Of a stretch of 38,456 nucleotides of DNA, positions 29,031-38,222 are shown piece after piece. The notes beneath the pieces are model-generated. The model made no database searches. It had not been told where the DNA came from and saw only the letters and a list, made by a program, of their open reading frames with translations. Position 1 is the first letter of the stretch, and every line of letters begins with the position of its first letter. Source of the stretch: a virus; the IMG/VR virus record IMGVR_UViG_3300017917_002818, positions 1-38,456 of that record. The stretch is one strand, 5' to 3'. The position numbers were made by a program, and so were the translations under genes.

Positions 29031-30509
29031 TTATAATTGTAAATATTTTGTATTTACTACTTGAAATTTAATTTGTCGTTTATATGTGTTTATTTCACCG
29101 CTACTAATTACTTGTATATCTATGAAATATTCATTTGGTATTTTGTCTCTACTATCAAATATAAAATAATACTCATTAGGGGTTCTATTTAATTTTGTCC
29201 AACCTTGTACTTGAACTTCAGTCGTACCTTCTTTAACATAAATTCTATATGACGCATCCACGTTTAATAGTAAGTTTTGTGTGGTATATGCTTGTTTAAT
29301 AATAACACCTACTTTACGAGTATCCGTATTAACAATTTGTTCATCTTGTTTTAATCCATAAAAATCAAATCCGTATAATAATGGATTTGCTGATACAACC
29401 CCCATTTGAATTGCATTTTTTAATGGTTGTAATGTGAAATCATTTAATACTTGTGGTAATGGGAAATTATTATAACTTATATTATACCATTTGTCAGAAA
29501 AAGTACAAGGAGTTTTATATCCCATAAGAGGAGGAATAACCACTTCATAAACCCCACGGGTTCTTTGACATGTTGTTAAACCGGATAGTCCCGGAATAAC
29601 ATCACCCATCATATCCAATATATCTACGTTTGGTGGATAATCTAAATTTATTGGGTTACCGTTATCAAATAAGTATAGATATAATTTATTAACTTTACCT
29701 AATGTAAATTGATTTCTATCATCTTCAATTAAATCATTATAACTAGTTTCAAGATATGGTTCATAGAATGTTTGAGTATGTCTAGTAAAGAACTGAACTT
29801 CGTAATTGTTTGTAAGACCTGTAAGATTTTCAACTTGAGGTTTGTATGCGATTCCCCATCCTGAAACATTTGGTATAGAACCATTCAAAACACCATTGAT
29901 TTCATTAGTCATATCAAAGGATATGTTTTCATTACCAAATTCAAAATGTTGTGTGTCAACAATAGTTATACCACTAAAAGGTACTGGCCCTAAGTTTCTA
30001 TTATTATATATTCCGGGTTGTTGCCAAACACCTATTGTAGTTGTTTGAAACCAATTTGAAGGTCTATCTGAAAAATTTTTATCAGATTCACTGTATTGAT
30101 AAATTAAATCCGCAAAATCATAACCAACGCCTTCATCCCAAAGTTGAGGTGTTGCCGGATTATTATTTAAATAAGGTATTCTAAATAAAATTAAATCAAA
30201 TGATGTGGCTCTCTTTCTCATTTGAGATGTGAGTGTGTTTAATAGTTCAGCATCAAAAGTAGACGTATTTGTCATTCTTAAAGTATGCGTCATATTATCT
30301 GTACACCCTGTGGTTATAGTTCCGTTAAAAATTAATTGTTTTAATAAAGTTAAATCTAAATCAAAAATAAAACGGCTATAGTTATTTGGGTATTGAGTTG
30401 TTGCAACATTACCATAAAATAGTTCCATAACAGGGTTTCTACCTGTATTGGTAAAGCTATTAGATATAAGGGTATTGTTCTTGCTGAAATATGAATTAAT
30501 TATTGACAT
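29031..30509 (-). CDS. Large beta-rich tail/baseplate protein
   Basis: A 492-residue beta-rich protein with many Asn, Thr and Tyr and no membrane segment. Segments such as NNYSRFIFDLDLTLLKQLIFNG (about 42-63) and a C-terminal Ig-like stretch (YRIYVKEGTTEVQVQGWTKL at about 425-445, then EYYFIFDSRDKIPNEYFIDIQV) indicate a structural protein. I do not recognise a T4 equivalent. Its place next to the gp5-like hub gene on the same strand suggests baseplate or tail fibre. A late-promoter-like motif precedes it. Confidence 0.75.
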   Translation of the reverse strand: MSIINSYFSKNNTLISNSFTNTGRNPVMELFYGNVATTQYPNNYSRFIFDLDLTLLKQLIFNGTITTGCTDNMTHTLRMTNTSTFDAELLNTLTSQMRKRATSFDLILFRIPYLNNNPATPQLWDEGVGYDFADLIYQYSESDKNFSDRPSNWFQTTTIGVWQQPGIYNNRNLGPVPFSGITIVDTQHFEFGNENISFDMTNEINGVLNGSIPNVSGWGIAYKPQVENLTGLTNNYEVQFFTRHTQTFYEPYLETSYNDLIEDDRNQFTLGKVNKLYLYLFDNGNPINLDYPPNVDILDMMGDVIPGLSGLTTCQRTRGVYEVVIPPLMGYKTPCTFSDKWYNISYNNFPLPQVLNDFTLQPLKNAIQMGVVSANPLLYGFDFYGLKQDEQIVNTDTRKVGVIIKQAYTTQNLLLNVDASYRIYVKEGTTEVQVQGWTKLNRTPNEYYFIFDSRDKIPNEYFIDIQVISSGEINTYKRQIKFQVVNTKYLQL

Positions 30510-30523
30510 GAATATGTTTTACA

Positions 30524-30531
30524 TATAAATA
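30524..30531 (-). promoter_or_regulatory. Candidate late-promoter motif TATTTATA (minus)
   Basis: Reads TATTTATA on the minus strand and ends 14 bases before the ATG at 30509. It overlaps the end of the hub gene region. Confidence 0.45.
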
Positions 30532-32103
30532 TCAATTAATTCTAATATTTTGATTTAAGATGGTATTTTCTGCATCAGCAAGGATTGCATTGATTTCTGC
30601 TGTGGTTTGTCCGTTACCTGCAGCGACCGGAACTGGTGCCATTGTTGCTACGGGATGAACGTGTCCGGTTACATATGAAAATATTTTTCGTAGTAATGCC
30701 ATTAACTCATCACCTCTTACAACAGGATATGTTTTATTTAAAATACTATTTTCATCACCAATAAATTTATCTTGGGGAATTCCATATAAAGTTTGACTTA
30801 AACTGATTTTACCTTTAGGGCCTGCTGAGTCTTGAGACATAAAATACATACGTTGAGCACCCATAACACTATAAGTGATGTCTGCAGGAATAAATTCTGT
30901 TGGTATTACAATTTCTTCTTTTAAATCTGCTTGAGGGCCAAGAATTGGTTTACCTGATTTATTATCCCAAACTAAAAACCATCCTTTGTATTTTTTACTG
31001 GCGGGGTCTAATGTTATTTTATTGTAGAATTTTGTATAATTAATATATTCGGCAACTTCAGTAACAACTTCATTTGGTGAAAATTTATTTCCTGTAGTAT
31101 ATGTTAATTTTGAAGGTGTTACAACCAATGGGAATGTAACATTTGATGCAAAATTTTGAGGATTGTTTACAGTATATCCTGATATATTAATGAAACCACT
31201 AAACACACCTTGTATAAAATTATTAATAATACTTGTTGCGTCATCAAATGATTTAGCATTAAATTTAATTTCTTCTAAAGGTGAACTATAATCTGTTCCA
31301 ACAGATAAACTTGTTATTGTGTCAGATTTAAAATTTTTAGTATTAACTTTAACACTTGGAATTACATTATATAAACCAACCGAACCATTAAATGCTCCTA
31401 ATAGTGACATGTTTTCTAAATTATCAATATTCCAAATAATCATTTTTTTAACAACTTGAACCTGTTCAACTAATCGAGTAACTGATTCAGGGTTTTTAGT
31501 TGTTTTTTGTTGGGTAAAGTTTGATAATTGAAGATAAGCTCTGTTAACATTACCTAAAGGTAGTTGGTCTTTCACCAATCTTTTAGTTTTACCCGCTCTA
31601 ATTAATATTTCATTTTCTTTAACAACTACATCAGCAGTTCCTCTACCTAATAAAGCGTTATCACCTGGTTCAGGAAATACACCTTTACTACCTTGGTTTC
31701 GATATTCACCTACTTGGTTTTTTATTGAAATACCTTGTGCAATTCTATCACCGGATGCTAAGAATTTTTTAGCCCCTTGATAGTATTCAAATGGACTAAT
31801 CATTGGTGATGAAAAAGGCCCTTGAACATAAAATTGATTTGTAAAAGGGAAATCCTTATTTGAATATATTATGTGAACATATTCATCTTTAAGGGGTACT
31901 TGGCTTACGTAAAAAGGTAATAAAGATAAACAAATTAACGGGTCTCTTGAAGTCCATGGGTCTGTTTCTTCATTCCAATTAGGTATTGATGCAATTATAT
32001 CTTGATAATTTTTTGTTTCAGGTATAACACGAAGTCTCCCTAACATCATAGGGTCTTGATTGTTAAGTACTATTCCGGGAAAAATTATTTGATTACTGAC
32101 CAT
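30532..32103 (-). CDS. Baseplate hub protein with gp5-type OB domain
   Basis: A 523-residue protein. The N-terminus matches the OB-fold domain of the T4 gp5/VgrG group: [20 protein letters not shown] (about 8-27), [16 protein letters not shown] and [19 protein letters not shown], then NQFYVQGP. There is no lysozyme domain after it, unlike T4 gp5. Instead there is a long unassigned middle and a C-terminal segment with [22 protein letters not shown] (about 463-484), where the His pair could be metal-binding as at spike tips. It should form part of the tail spike/hub. It overlaps the small gene upstream by 11 bases and is in the same operon. Confidence 0.82.
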   Translation of the reverse strand: MVSNQIIFPGIVLNNQDPMMLGRLRVIPETKNYQDIIASIPNWNEETDPWTSRDPLICLSLLPFYVSQVPLKDEYVHIIYSNKDFPFTNQFYVQGPFSSPMISPFEYYQGAKKFLASGDRIAQGISIKNQVGEYRNQGSKGVFPEPGDNALLGRGTADVVVKENEILIRAGKTKRLVKDQLPLGNVNRAYLQLSNFTQQKTTKNPESVTRLVEQVQVVKKMIIWNIDNLENMSLLGAFNGSVGLYNVIPSVKVNTKNFKSDTITSLSVGTDYSSPLEEIKFNAKSFDDATSIINNFIQGVFSGFINISGYTVNNPQNFASNVTFPLVVTPSKLTYTTGNKFSPNEVVTEVAEYINYTKFYNKITLDPASKKYKGWFLVWDNKSGKPILGPQADLKEEIVIPTEFIPADITYSVMGAQRMYFMSQDSAGPKGKISLSQTLYGIPQDKFIGDENSILNKTYPVVRGDELMALLRKIFSYVTGHVHPVATMAPVPVAAGNGQTTAEINAILADAENTILNQNIRIN

Positions 32104-32314
32104 TTTTCTTTGTTCTTGATTGATATTCTTTTAATATCGTATTATAAGTTAATTCTAATTTATCTAAATGATGTGTTAATTTAATTAAAGATTCTTTAGT
32201 TAATGTAAAATCTTCTTGAATAAAATCCATAACAAATGATAAATCTTTATTAGATGAATTTTTATAATCTTTAATTATTTTTTTGGCTTTTTCAGATTTT
32301 TCTTGATTATTCAT
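32093..32314 (-). CDS. Small helical protein in tail operon
   Basis: A 73-residue, Lys/Glu-rich, fully helical protein ([19 protein letters not shown]..., then [24 protein letters not shown]) that would form a coiled coil. It overlaps the hub gene by 11 bases and starts two bases after the large tail gene upstream, which points to a dedicated assembly partner or chaperone. No family is recognised. Confidence 0.7.
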   Translation of the reverse strand: MNNQEKSEKAKKIIKDYKNSSNKDLSFVMDFIQEDFTLTKESLIKLTHHLDKLELTYNTILKEYQSRTKKNGQ

Positions 32315-32316
32315 AA

Positions 32317-34230
32317 TTATATTTTTTTACCATAAGCACTCGCAGGTACTGTCAGACCTGCCGGTGTAATTGTTAATGAACCAACGGCTATTTGAACTTT
32401 ATTATTATCACTATCCTCTTTTGCCATAGCCTTCATTTGTCCAAATTTACCTAATACATCTAAATTAGGACTACCATCAGGTAACGCACCGGTCGGAATT
32501 CCTATTTTTTGTAATTCTTCAATTGCACCAACAAATGCTCTTGATTCAGAATAACCATCTAATAATTGAGATGCAAATAATAATGGTAAAGGTATTTGAC
32601 CTCCAAAACCAATACTATTAGTTATTAAATCCAATAGTGCTAATAATTCATCTACGACACTTTTACATCTCCTCCAATCACTAATAAAAGATGCAACAAT
32701 TAAAAGTAATTGAATAAGTTTTAAAATCATTGAAATTCTTTTATTAATTTTTTCTCTAACAATATCACTGATTACTCTTTGAATTAACATTAAGATATCT
32801 CTTTTAATTAATTCAAATAATTCTTGTACAAATATGGCACCTATTTTAGATATAAAGTTTATTGCGAATTTTTTAAATTGTTTTACAAAATCAACTAAAC
32901 CTTTTATGGCATCAGTAGTTTCTTGACCAATCGCTTTCAACATTACATATATTGGTAATAGTACTTTAGGTGTAAGAAAAGCACTTGCAATACCTTGAGC
33001 GATTAATTTAATAAAATTTAGATTTAAGGCGGCTTGAGCGTTAGTTTGAATACCGGCACCCCATTGAGGGTTATCGGCCAATACCTGTGTTAAATTATCG
33101 GCAGCATTAATAAAATCACTATTATTCTCAATTAAATTTAAATCATTTATTTGACTAATAACTGCAGGAAAATCAACAGGAAGTAATATATTATCACATT
33201 CTTCTAATTCGATTACTTTGTTTTTAATATTAGTAACACGTTGTTCAACTTTTCTTAAATCAATATCTGTAAACTCAAAAAAAGTTTCATCTACACCGTC
33301 AAGTTCAGGTACTTTAGCAATACCGCTGACATCTATCTCACTTCTATTATCAAAACATAATCCGAGAATACGTTGAATTAAAATGTCAAACTTACTTTGG
33401 TCTTCAACTTGTCCAACACCTGCACTGGCATTCATTGACACAACACCACTTAATGATTCCATTATAGATGCAATCATATTAGTTGGTTCGGTAATTCTAA
33501 TTGTTTTATAATAATCAACTAAAAATGTTCCAACTTTATTAACACCATTAACTCTATTGGCTAAATCAACTTTAAACCATGGGCCTGTTTCTCCAAAATT
33601 ATTTGTATCAACATATTGAATATCAAATAACTCTTGTCCGGATTGTCCTATGTATTGTTGTCCATTGTCTGCTGAATATGGTTGTCCTGTTTGAATTAAT
33701 TCATATAATTCCTTATTCATTGAAAAAGGATAATCTTGGATAATAATCGGATTTTTTTCGTATAATGGTTTTCCTTCAGTTTTAGGGTCTAAAGTTAATA
33801 TATTAAGTAAATCAACAGATTTAACTTTAATATAGTAGGTTGACCCTCCATTGTACACTTGCTGTTGGTCACAACCAACCGCATTTATTGACTCTTCCAA
33901 TGCAATTTCAGAAAGTCTTGGTTCAACATTTTTAAGTGCGGTAATTAATAATCTTTTAATATATTTTGTAGAATTACTTCCTTGACCTCCGGTAGTATTA
34001 TTAATGTCTAAAAGTTGTTCAAATTGATTTTTAATTTCTTTTTGATAACGTTTAGTTTGTTCTTTAATTTTTCCAAGTTGACCGGTAACCGCAGCTTTTT
34101 TTTGCTCAAAAGCATCACCACCTTGTTTTCTAGTGTCATCATATTGAGATTTTAACTCATTATAATTTCTAGTTGCGGTAATTCTATCTTGTATTTTTTT
34201 ATAATCTGCACCTAAATCTAATGACGCCAT
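32317..34230 (-). CDS. Large tail/baseplate protein with hydrophobic helix region
   Basis: A 637-residue protein. It begins with a coiled coil (about 10-70, DTRKQGGDAFEQKKAAVTGQL), followed by a mixed domain with CDQQQVYNGGSTYYIKVKS (about 118-136) and VGTFLVDYYKTIRITEPTNM. From about 400 to 545 there are several long amphipathic and hydrophobic helices (IAQGIASAFLTPKVLLPIYVML, FVKQFKKFAINFISKIGAIFV, MILKLIQLLLIVASFISDW). The end is Gly/Ser/Ala-rich. I know no T4 equivalent. Hydrophobic helices in a tail-operon protein could be released into the host membrane during DNA delivery or act as a short tape-measure, but it is too short for a full-length tail tape-measure. Position supports a baseplate role. 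Confidence 0.72.
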   Translation of the reverse strand: MASLDLGADYKKIQDRITATRNYNELKSQYDDTRKQGGDAFEQKKAAVTGQLGKIKEQTKRYQKEIKNQFEQLLDINNTTGGQGSNSTKYIKRLLITALKNVEPRLSEIALEESINAVGCDQQQVYNGGSTYYIKVKSVDLLNILTLDPKTEGKPLYEKNPIIIQDYPFSMNKELYELIQTGQPYSADNGQQYIGQSGQELFDIQYVDTNNFGETGPWFKVDLANRVNGVNKVGTFLVDYYKTIRITEPTNMIASIMESLSGVVSMNASAGVGQVEDQSKFDILIQRILGLCFDNRSEIDVSGIAKVPELDGVDETFFEFTDIDLRKVEQRVTNIKNKVIELEECDNILLPVDFPAVISQINDLNLIENNSDFINAADNLTQVLADNPQWGAGIQTNAQAALNLNFIKLIAQGIASAFLTPKVLLPIYVMLKAIGQETTDAIKGLVDFVKQFKKFAINFISKIGAIFVQELFELIKRDILMLIQRVISDIVREKINKRISMILKLIQLLLIVASFISDWRRCKSVVDELLALLDLITNSIGFGGQIPLPLLFASQLLDGYSESRAFVGAIEELQKIGIPTGALPDGSPNLDVLGKFGQMKAMAKEDSDNNKVQIAVGSLTITPAGLTVPASAYGKKI

Positions 34231-34236
34231 ATTGAA

Positions 34237-34614
34237 TTATTTTTTCATTTTATATGAACCTTCGGTTTTTGATGCGTCTTTTTCGATTAATGTTTTTAAC
34301 ATCTCATCATCAACACCTAAATCTGATATTGAAAAACTTTCACTTGTTCCGGCATTTGATTTTTCCCACATCCCCGCTTGTAATTTTGAAAGTGTTAATT
34401 TTTTTTCAACACAATCATTAATAATCTTTTGTTGTTTTTCTATAACAGGCCCAATTAAAGTCATATCTTCAGGTTCTTTCATCATAGTCAACATTTTATT
34501 TTGAATTCTAATAGCAGTACTTCTTTGTTCCACAAGTTCATTGTAGATTTCTTGCATCAATGATAACATTGATTCTTTACTTAGATTAATTTCTTTTTTT
34601 GTCGGTCTTGCCAT
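34237..34614 (-). CDS. Small helical protein in tail operon
   Basis: A 125-residue helical protein with MARPTKKEINLSKESMLSLMQEIYNEL-type start and a polar, likely flexible C-terminus. No motif is recognised. It stands six bases before the large tail gene, so they are co-expressed. A TATTTATC lies three bases before its ATG, closer than in the other cases. Confidence 0.65.
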   Translation of the reverse strand: MARPTKKEINLSKESMLSLMQEIYNELVEQRSTAIRIQNKMLTMMKEPEDMTLIGPVIEKQQKIINDCVEKKLTLSKLQAGMWEKSNAGTSESFSISDLGVDDEMLKTLIEKDASKTEGSYKMKK

Positions 34615-34641
34615 AATGATAAATATTAAATTTATTTTTTT

Positions 34642-35391
34642 TTAGTTTACCATATTTTGAATTAATGTGTAATACATATTTTTGTATTTTCTCATTGACC
34701 CCCTAATTTCTTTAGTTGAAAGATTGGTCATCTCTCTTAAAGATAATAAAATAATATTTTTATTAAATTTATTATTATCGTTACCAATAAATATTGAATC
34801 ATAGTTTTCAAAGATATCATATAGTGCATGACCTAACTTAATTTCATTTTCTGATAGGTTTTCTTCTTTGATAAATCTATCTAACTCAATTAAAAAATGT
34901 TTTATTACTCTTTCGGAGTCTAAACTATCATTCTCTATATAATATGAAAAGTTTTCATTGTTCTCTAAATTGGTTGAAATGTCTTCATATGATATTTTTC
35001 TATTTGTTTCTTTTTGGTCTTTAATGATTTGACCCATCAAATAGTTTTTACATATCGTACCAAAATAAGAATAAGCCTTCTTTTCTCGAGAAGGTTTAAA
35101 CTTATCTATTTTTGTCATTAAAAACGAGTGAGTATCTACATGGATATCCGTAAAATCCATGTCTTTTCTATATAATTTATATCTTCGTATGATTGAAGAT
35201 ATCATCTTGTCTAAAGGTTTTTTCAAAAAATCATTGTAAATCTTATTTTTTTCTTCATACGTTTCCGACTCTAAAAATCTGATTACCGCCAATTCTTCTC
35301 TAACATCAAAATAATTTGCTTGTGTAGGTTTTCTACCTTTCTTTTTTAACTCAACATTTGTATCTCCTGTTAAATTAATATTTTCAGTCAT
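34642..35391 (-). CDS. gp55: Late-transcription sigma factor (gp55-like)
   Basis: A 249-residue protein resembling the T4 gp55 group of divergent sigma-70 factors, which direct host RNA polymerase to late promoters. The recognisable part is sigma region 2: FKPSREKKAYSYFGTICKNYLMGQIIKDQKETNRKISYED (98-137 together), comparable to the T4 gp55 stretch with HAYITQACFNAFVQRIKKE. The C-terminal part (LREMTNLSTKEIRGSMRKYKNMYY, about 217-240) has a helix-turn-helix-like pattern not present in T4 gp55, which is shorter (185), so it may read a -35-like element as well. Its stop-start overlap with the glycosyltransferase is one base. It is the likely reader of the TATTTATA motifs; that link is inference. 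Confidence 0.8.
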   Translation of the reverse strand: MTENINLTGDTNVELKKKGRKPTQANYFDVREELAVIRFLESETYEEKNKIYNDFLKKPLDKMISSIIRRYKLYRKDMDFTDIHVDTHSFLMTKIDKFKPSREKKAYSYFGTICKNYLMGQIIKDQKETNRKISYEDISTNLENNENFSYYIENDSLDSERVIKHFLIELDRFIKEENLSENEIKLGHALYDIFENYDSIFIGNDNNKFNKNIILLSLREMTNLSTKEIRGSMRKYKNMYYTLIQNMVN

Positions 35392-36209
35392 TAAACTTCT
35401 TGAGATTCAAATTTTATTGCTCGGTCATTAATGAAAAAATATTCTTTTTTAGCAGATTCAATCCAAAATTTAACTTCTTCCGGACTTAAAATATCTCTAC
35501 CATTTTTATAATTCCAAAAGATTGAACCATCTCTTAAATTAGTATGTTTATAACCAATTCTTGGTATAGACATAATATTGATAGAATTATGTGTTAATCG
35601 TAAAAATAATTCATAACCAAAGGTTAACTTAAATGACGGTTTTAATAATCCATAATCAACGAATTTAGATTTTTTAATAACCATTCCTGATGATTGGAAA
35701 TTTTGGTAATCTAATAAAGTCTCGTGAGTTAATATACCCATTTCCGGAGTAAAGTTAGCTGCAAATGTTGCTTCATTAGTAAATCCTGCGAATTTCCCTT
35801 GTTGGTCTGTGTCAACAACAATAGGTAAAAATGCGTCCACATTTGGATATGCTTTTGAATATATGTCAACATTTTTAAACCATATGTTAGAATACTCATC
35901 ATCAAATTCAAATAAAGAAATCCATGTAGAATTTGAGTTTCTAACTCCGTGATTAATTTGTGCCGCGTAATTAGGTTCTTTTTCCCATTCTAATTTAACA
36001 ACATTTAGACCTCCAAAATCATAATTGTTAAGAAGTTCAACTAATGGTGTTTCATTCGTGTGAACGATAACTAATTCATTAATTTTTAATTTTTGATTGT
36101 TTAATGATTCAATACATTTTTTAAAATAGTCTTCAAAAAATGGTGCTGTTGCCGATTTAATCGGTAATATAACTGATACGTCAAAGTAATTTTCCATATT
36201 ATTCTTCAA
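35391..36209 (-). CDS. Glycosyltransferase, GT-A fold (family 2-like)
   Basis: A 272-residue enzyme beginning VSVILPIKSA (11-20), the standard first strand of family 2 glycosyltransferases. INELVIVHTNE follows, and FEFDDEYSN (100-108) holds the metal-binding acidic pair (Asp103, Asp104) at the DxD place. It would transfer a sugar from a nucleotide sugar; the acceptor is unknown. It overlaps the second glycosyltransferase gene upstream by 11 bases and the sigma gene downstream by one base. Capsid, tail or DNA glycosylation are all possible. Confidence 0.82.
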   Translation of the reverse strand: MKNNMENYFDVSVILPIKSATAPFFEDYFKKCIESLNNQKLKINELVIVHTNETPLVELLNNYDFGGLNVVKLEWEKEPNYAAQINHGVRNSNSTWISLFEFDDEYSNIWFKNVDIYSKAYPNVDAFLPIVVDTDQQGKFAGFTNEATFAANFTPEMGILTHETLLDYQNFQSSGMVIKKSKFVDYGLLKPSFKLTFGYELFLRLTHNSINIMSIPRIGYKHTNLRDGSIFWNYKNGRDILSPEEVKFWIESAKKEYFFINDRAIKFESQEV

Positions 36210-37263
36210 TTGTTTGTAGTTTATTTAATTGTTCTTCAAATGATTCTAATCTTTTAGTAAGATATCCTTCAAATAAGTTTACTGATATTTTTTCAAAGTC
36301 TTCTTTAGTACTTAAATTTTCAGTTGTTTTGATAATTGATTCTTCTAAATTTTCATTGATGCTATCTTCTAACCAATTTTGTAGGAAATCTGCAACATAA
36401 TCAACCATTTGTATTTTATTGTTAACCCAAACACCATTATCCTCATTCATCCATTCAGGTAACAAATTTGGAACTAATCCAACTACCGGAATTTTACACT
36501 TCATAGATTCTAACGGAAATGTACCGTAAGAACTTGTTTCGTCAATCCAAACAGATAAGAAACAATCTTTCATAGTATTAGCGAATTCGTCCATTGTTAA
36601 TCCTCTCATATCTCTAAAAGTAATCCATCTATATTGAGGAAATTTAATGTAGAAACTTTTAATCATATTAACCGCCTCCCTTTGTTCTCTAGCATGAATT
36701 GCTATAATAGGTTTTGATGGTAATGTGTTAGGTTTAAATTTATCTGAAATAAAAGGTTTTAAAACATCTATTGAAACACCTCTCATAATATTTTCAATAT
36801 ATTCTTTTTGGGTTTCTGATGTTGTAATACATTTATAGAAACCTAATTGTGACCAAGTTTGACCTGGCTGTAAAGTTTCTAATATATGGTCGTGTGCTTG
36901 AGATAGTACAATTTTACCACAAGGTAATTTTGAGATTTGACTCATCACAAATCCATATAATTCAGGTATAACAATTAAATCTTCAGGAGCAATTTCTAAA
37001 TTTTGTCCTTCAATTGTTTTATGTGGTAGGGATGTCATATACTCCTCACCTAACCACTCACCAACACCTGTATAATCAGGTGTTTCATGTAAAATAATTG
37101 GGTTATACCCATTATTCAATAATGCCATGGCTAAATCGTATATGTAAGCTACCGATGCCTTCGCATTACCTTTAGTGTCTTGAACTAAAAGATAAATTCT
37201 TGATTTTTTATCTTTCATGTTTTGAATTGACTGTTCTAATTTTGTAATTTGTTCTTGTGTCAT
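36199..37263 (-). CDS. Glycosyltransferase, GT-B fold
   Basis: A 354-residue protein. RIYLLVQDTKGNAKASVAYIYDLAMALLNNGYNPIIL (about 22-58 as two segments) is an N-terminal Rossmann domain, and the C-terminal domain has SYGTFPLESMKCKIPVVGLVPN (about 244-265), the family 4-type region that holds the sugar nucleotide. The canonical EX7E is reduced to a single clear Glu in FPLESM. A Glu-rich helix ends the protein. With the neighbouring GT-A enzyme it probably builds a sugar chain of at least two units. Confidence 0.78.
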   Translation of the reverse strand: MTQEQITKLEQSIQNMKDKKSRIYLLVQDTKGNAKASVAYIYDLAMALLNNGYNPIILHETPDYTGVGEWLGEEYMTSLPHKTIEGQNLEIAPEDLIVIPELYGFVMSQISKLPCGKIVLSQAHDHILETLQPGQTWSQLGFYKCITTSETQKEYIENIMRGVSIDVLKPFISDKFKPNTLPSKPIIAIHAREQREAVNMIKSFYIKFPQYRWITFRDMRGLTMDEFANTMKDCFLSVWIDETSSYGTFPLESMKCKIPVVGLVPNLLPEWMNEDNGVWVNNKIQMVDYVADFLQNWLEDSINENLEESIIKTTENLSTKEDFEKISVNLFEGYLTKRLESFEEQLNKLQTIEE

Positions 37264-37268
37264 ATTGT

Positions 37269-37547
37269 TTATATTTGATTTATTAATTTTTTATATAGTA
37301 GAGTATTAAATGCTAACTTAAATGGTATGGATAAATTATTAGTTCCTTTAGCACCTAACTGTTCATCAATTTCTTCAGGTTCATCCATAATTATTTCTAA
37401 CATTAATTTAATGGTCTCATATTTAATTATACTAATGGTTGTACCTTCAGTATTGCCTGATAAGACAGGTTTTTTTGGTTTTATTTGGACGTATTCATCT
37501 ATTTTATCCAAATCAACATAATAGTTTTCTCCTAATACTTTTAACAT
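37269..37547 (-). CDS. Small hypothetical protein
   Basis: A 92-residue protein starting MLKVLGENYYVDLDKIDEYVQIK with an acidic middle (MDEPEEIDEQLG) and a helical end. No family is recognised. It overlaps the HAD-like gene by 7 bases upstream and is 5 bases before the glycosyltransferase gene, so all are one operon. Confidence 0.65.
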   Translation of the reverse strand: MLKVLGENYYVDLDKIDEYVQIKPKKPVLSGNTEGTTISIIKYETIKLMLEIIMDEPEEIDEQLGAKGTNNLSIPFKLAFNTLLYKKLINQI

Positions 37548-38143
37548 TCTAAAATTTGTTTTAATTTATCCTCCAATTCTTTTATCGAGGTAATAGAGTG
37601 GATTGTTTTAATATTTTCATTATAATCAGTTTCATATTTTATTAATATTTTATCTGATGGATAATCCAATAATAAGGCGGGGTTTGATGTAAGTAAAATA
37701 TCAATTTCATCCCACATTGAATTAATCGTAGAATTACTATAAAATTTTACTTTTTCTAATTGACATCCGAATTTTGATAAAAAGAATAATGACGCAGGTT
37801 TTGATTTACCTATTTCATCTGAAACAATTAAAAAATCGTGGTTATCTCTTAAAGAAACATAAATTTCATTTAAATCAATAAATGTGTTATATTCAGAAGA
37901 TTGTGCGTGTCCAAAAATCTCCATAGCAAATTCTTCATATAAAAATGAATATAACTCATCGTCATCCGGAAATGAAAAATGTTCGTTTAATATTAAACTG
38001 TTTATTGGATAAGTCATTTTATATTCAAACGACTCTTCATCCTCAATACCATCTGTCTTATCAATTAAAAATTTTTGATAAGTTTGTTCAATTTTTCCTA
38101 AAGTATTTCTCAATACTCCATTAATTTCTATACCAATTCTCAT
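37541..38143 (-). CDS. HAD-like protein with altered catalytic motif
   Basis: A 200-residue protein with the HAD-superfamily layout. The first strand, RIGIEINGVLRNT (2-14), aligns with the usual IGIDIDGVLRDT, but both motif I Asp are changed (Glu6, Asn8). FLIVSDEIGKSKPASLFFLSKFG (about 104-126) covers the motif II/III region, and MWDEIDILLTSNPALLLDYP covers motif IV, where DILLTSNP replaces D-x-x-x-D. Phage HAD proteins of this size are usually deoxynucleotidases or polynucleotide phosphatases. Loss of the nucleophile predicts a non-catalytic or altered-role protein, unless Glu serves. It is the first gene after the phoH terminator. Confidence 0.7.
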   Translation of the reverse strand: MRIGIEINGVLRNTLGKIEQTYQKFLIDKTDGIEDEESFEYKMTYPINSLILNEHFSFPDDDELYSFLYEEFAMEIFGHAQSSEYNTFIDLNEIYVSLRDNHDFLIVSDEIGKSKPASLFFLSKFGCQLEKVKFYSNSTINSMWDEIDILLTSNPALLLDYPSDKILIKYETDYNENIKTIHSITSIKELEDKLKQILEC

Positions 38144-38160
38144 ATCAACAAAAGTTATGT

Positions 38161-38204
38161 AAAAAAAAAGATAAGTAAACTAATTTATGTTTACCTATCT
38201 TTTA
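38161..38204 (-). terminator. Terminator downstream of phoH
   Basis: On the minus strand GATAGGTAAAC and GTTTACTTATC pair with one mismatch (38170-38199), followed by nine T. It ends the phoH transcript before the HAD-like gene. Confidence 0.8.
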
Positions 38205-38222
38205 TAATAAAATGATGTGGAA

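Noticed and set aside
30532-32103. Tail lysozyme (T4 gp5 full-length type)
   Set aside because: Only the OB-type domain is recognisable. No lysozyme catalytic motif follows it.
37541-38143. Active 5'(3')-deoxyribonucleotidase annotation for the HAD-like gene
   Set aside because: Both motif I aspartates are substituted, so activity should not be assumed.
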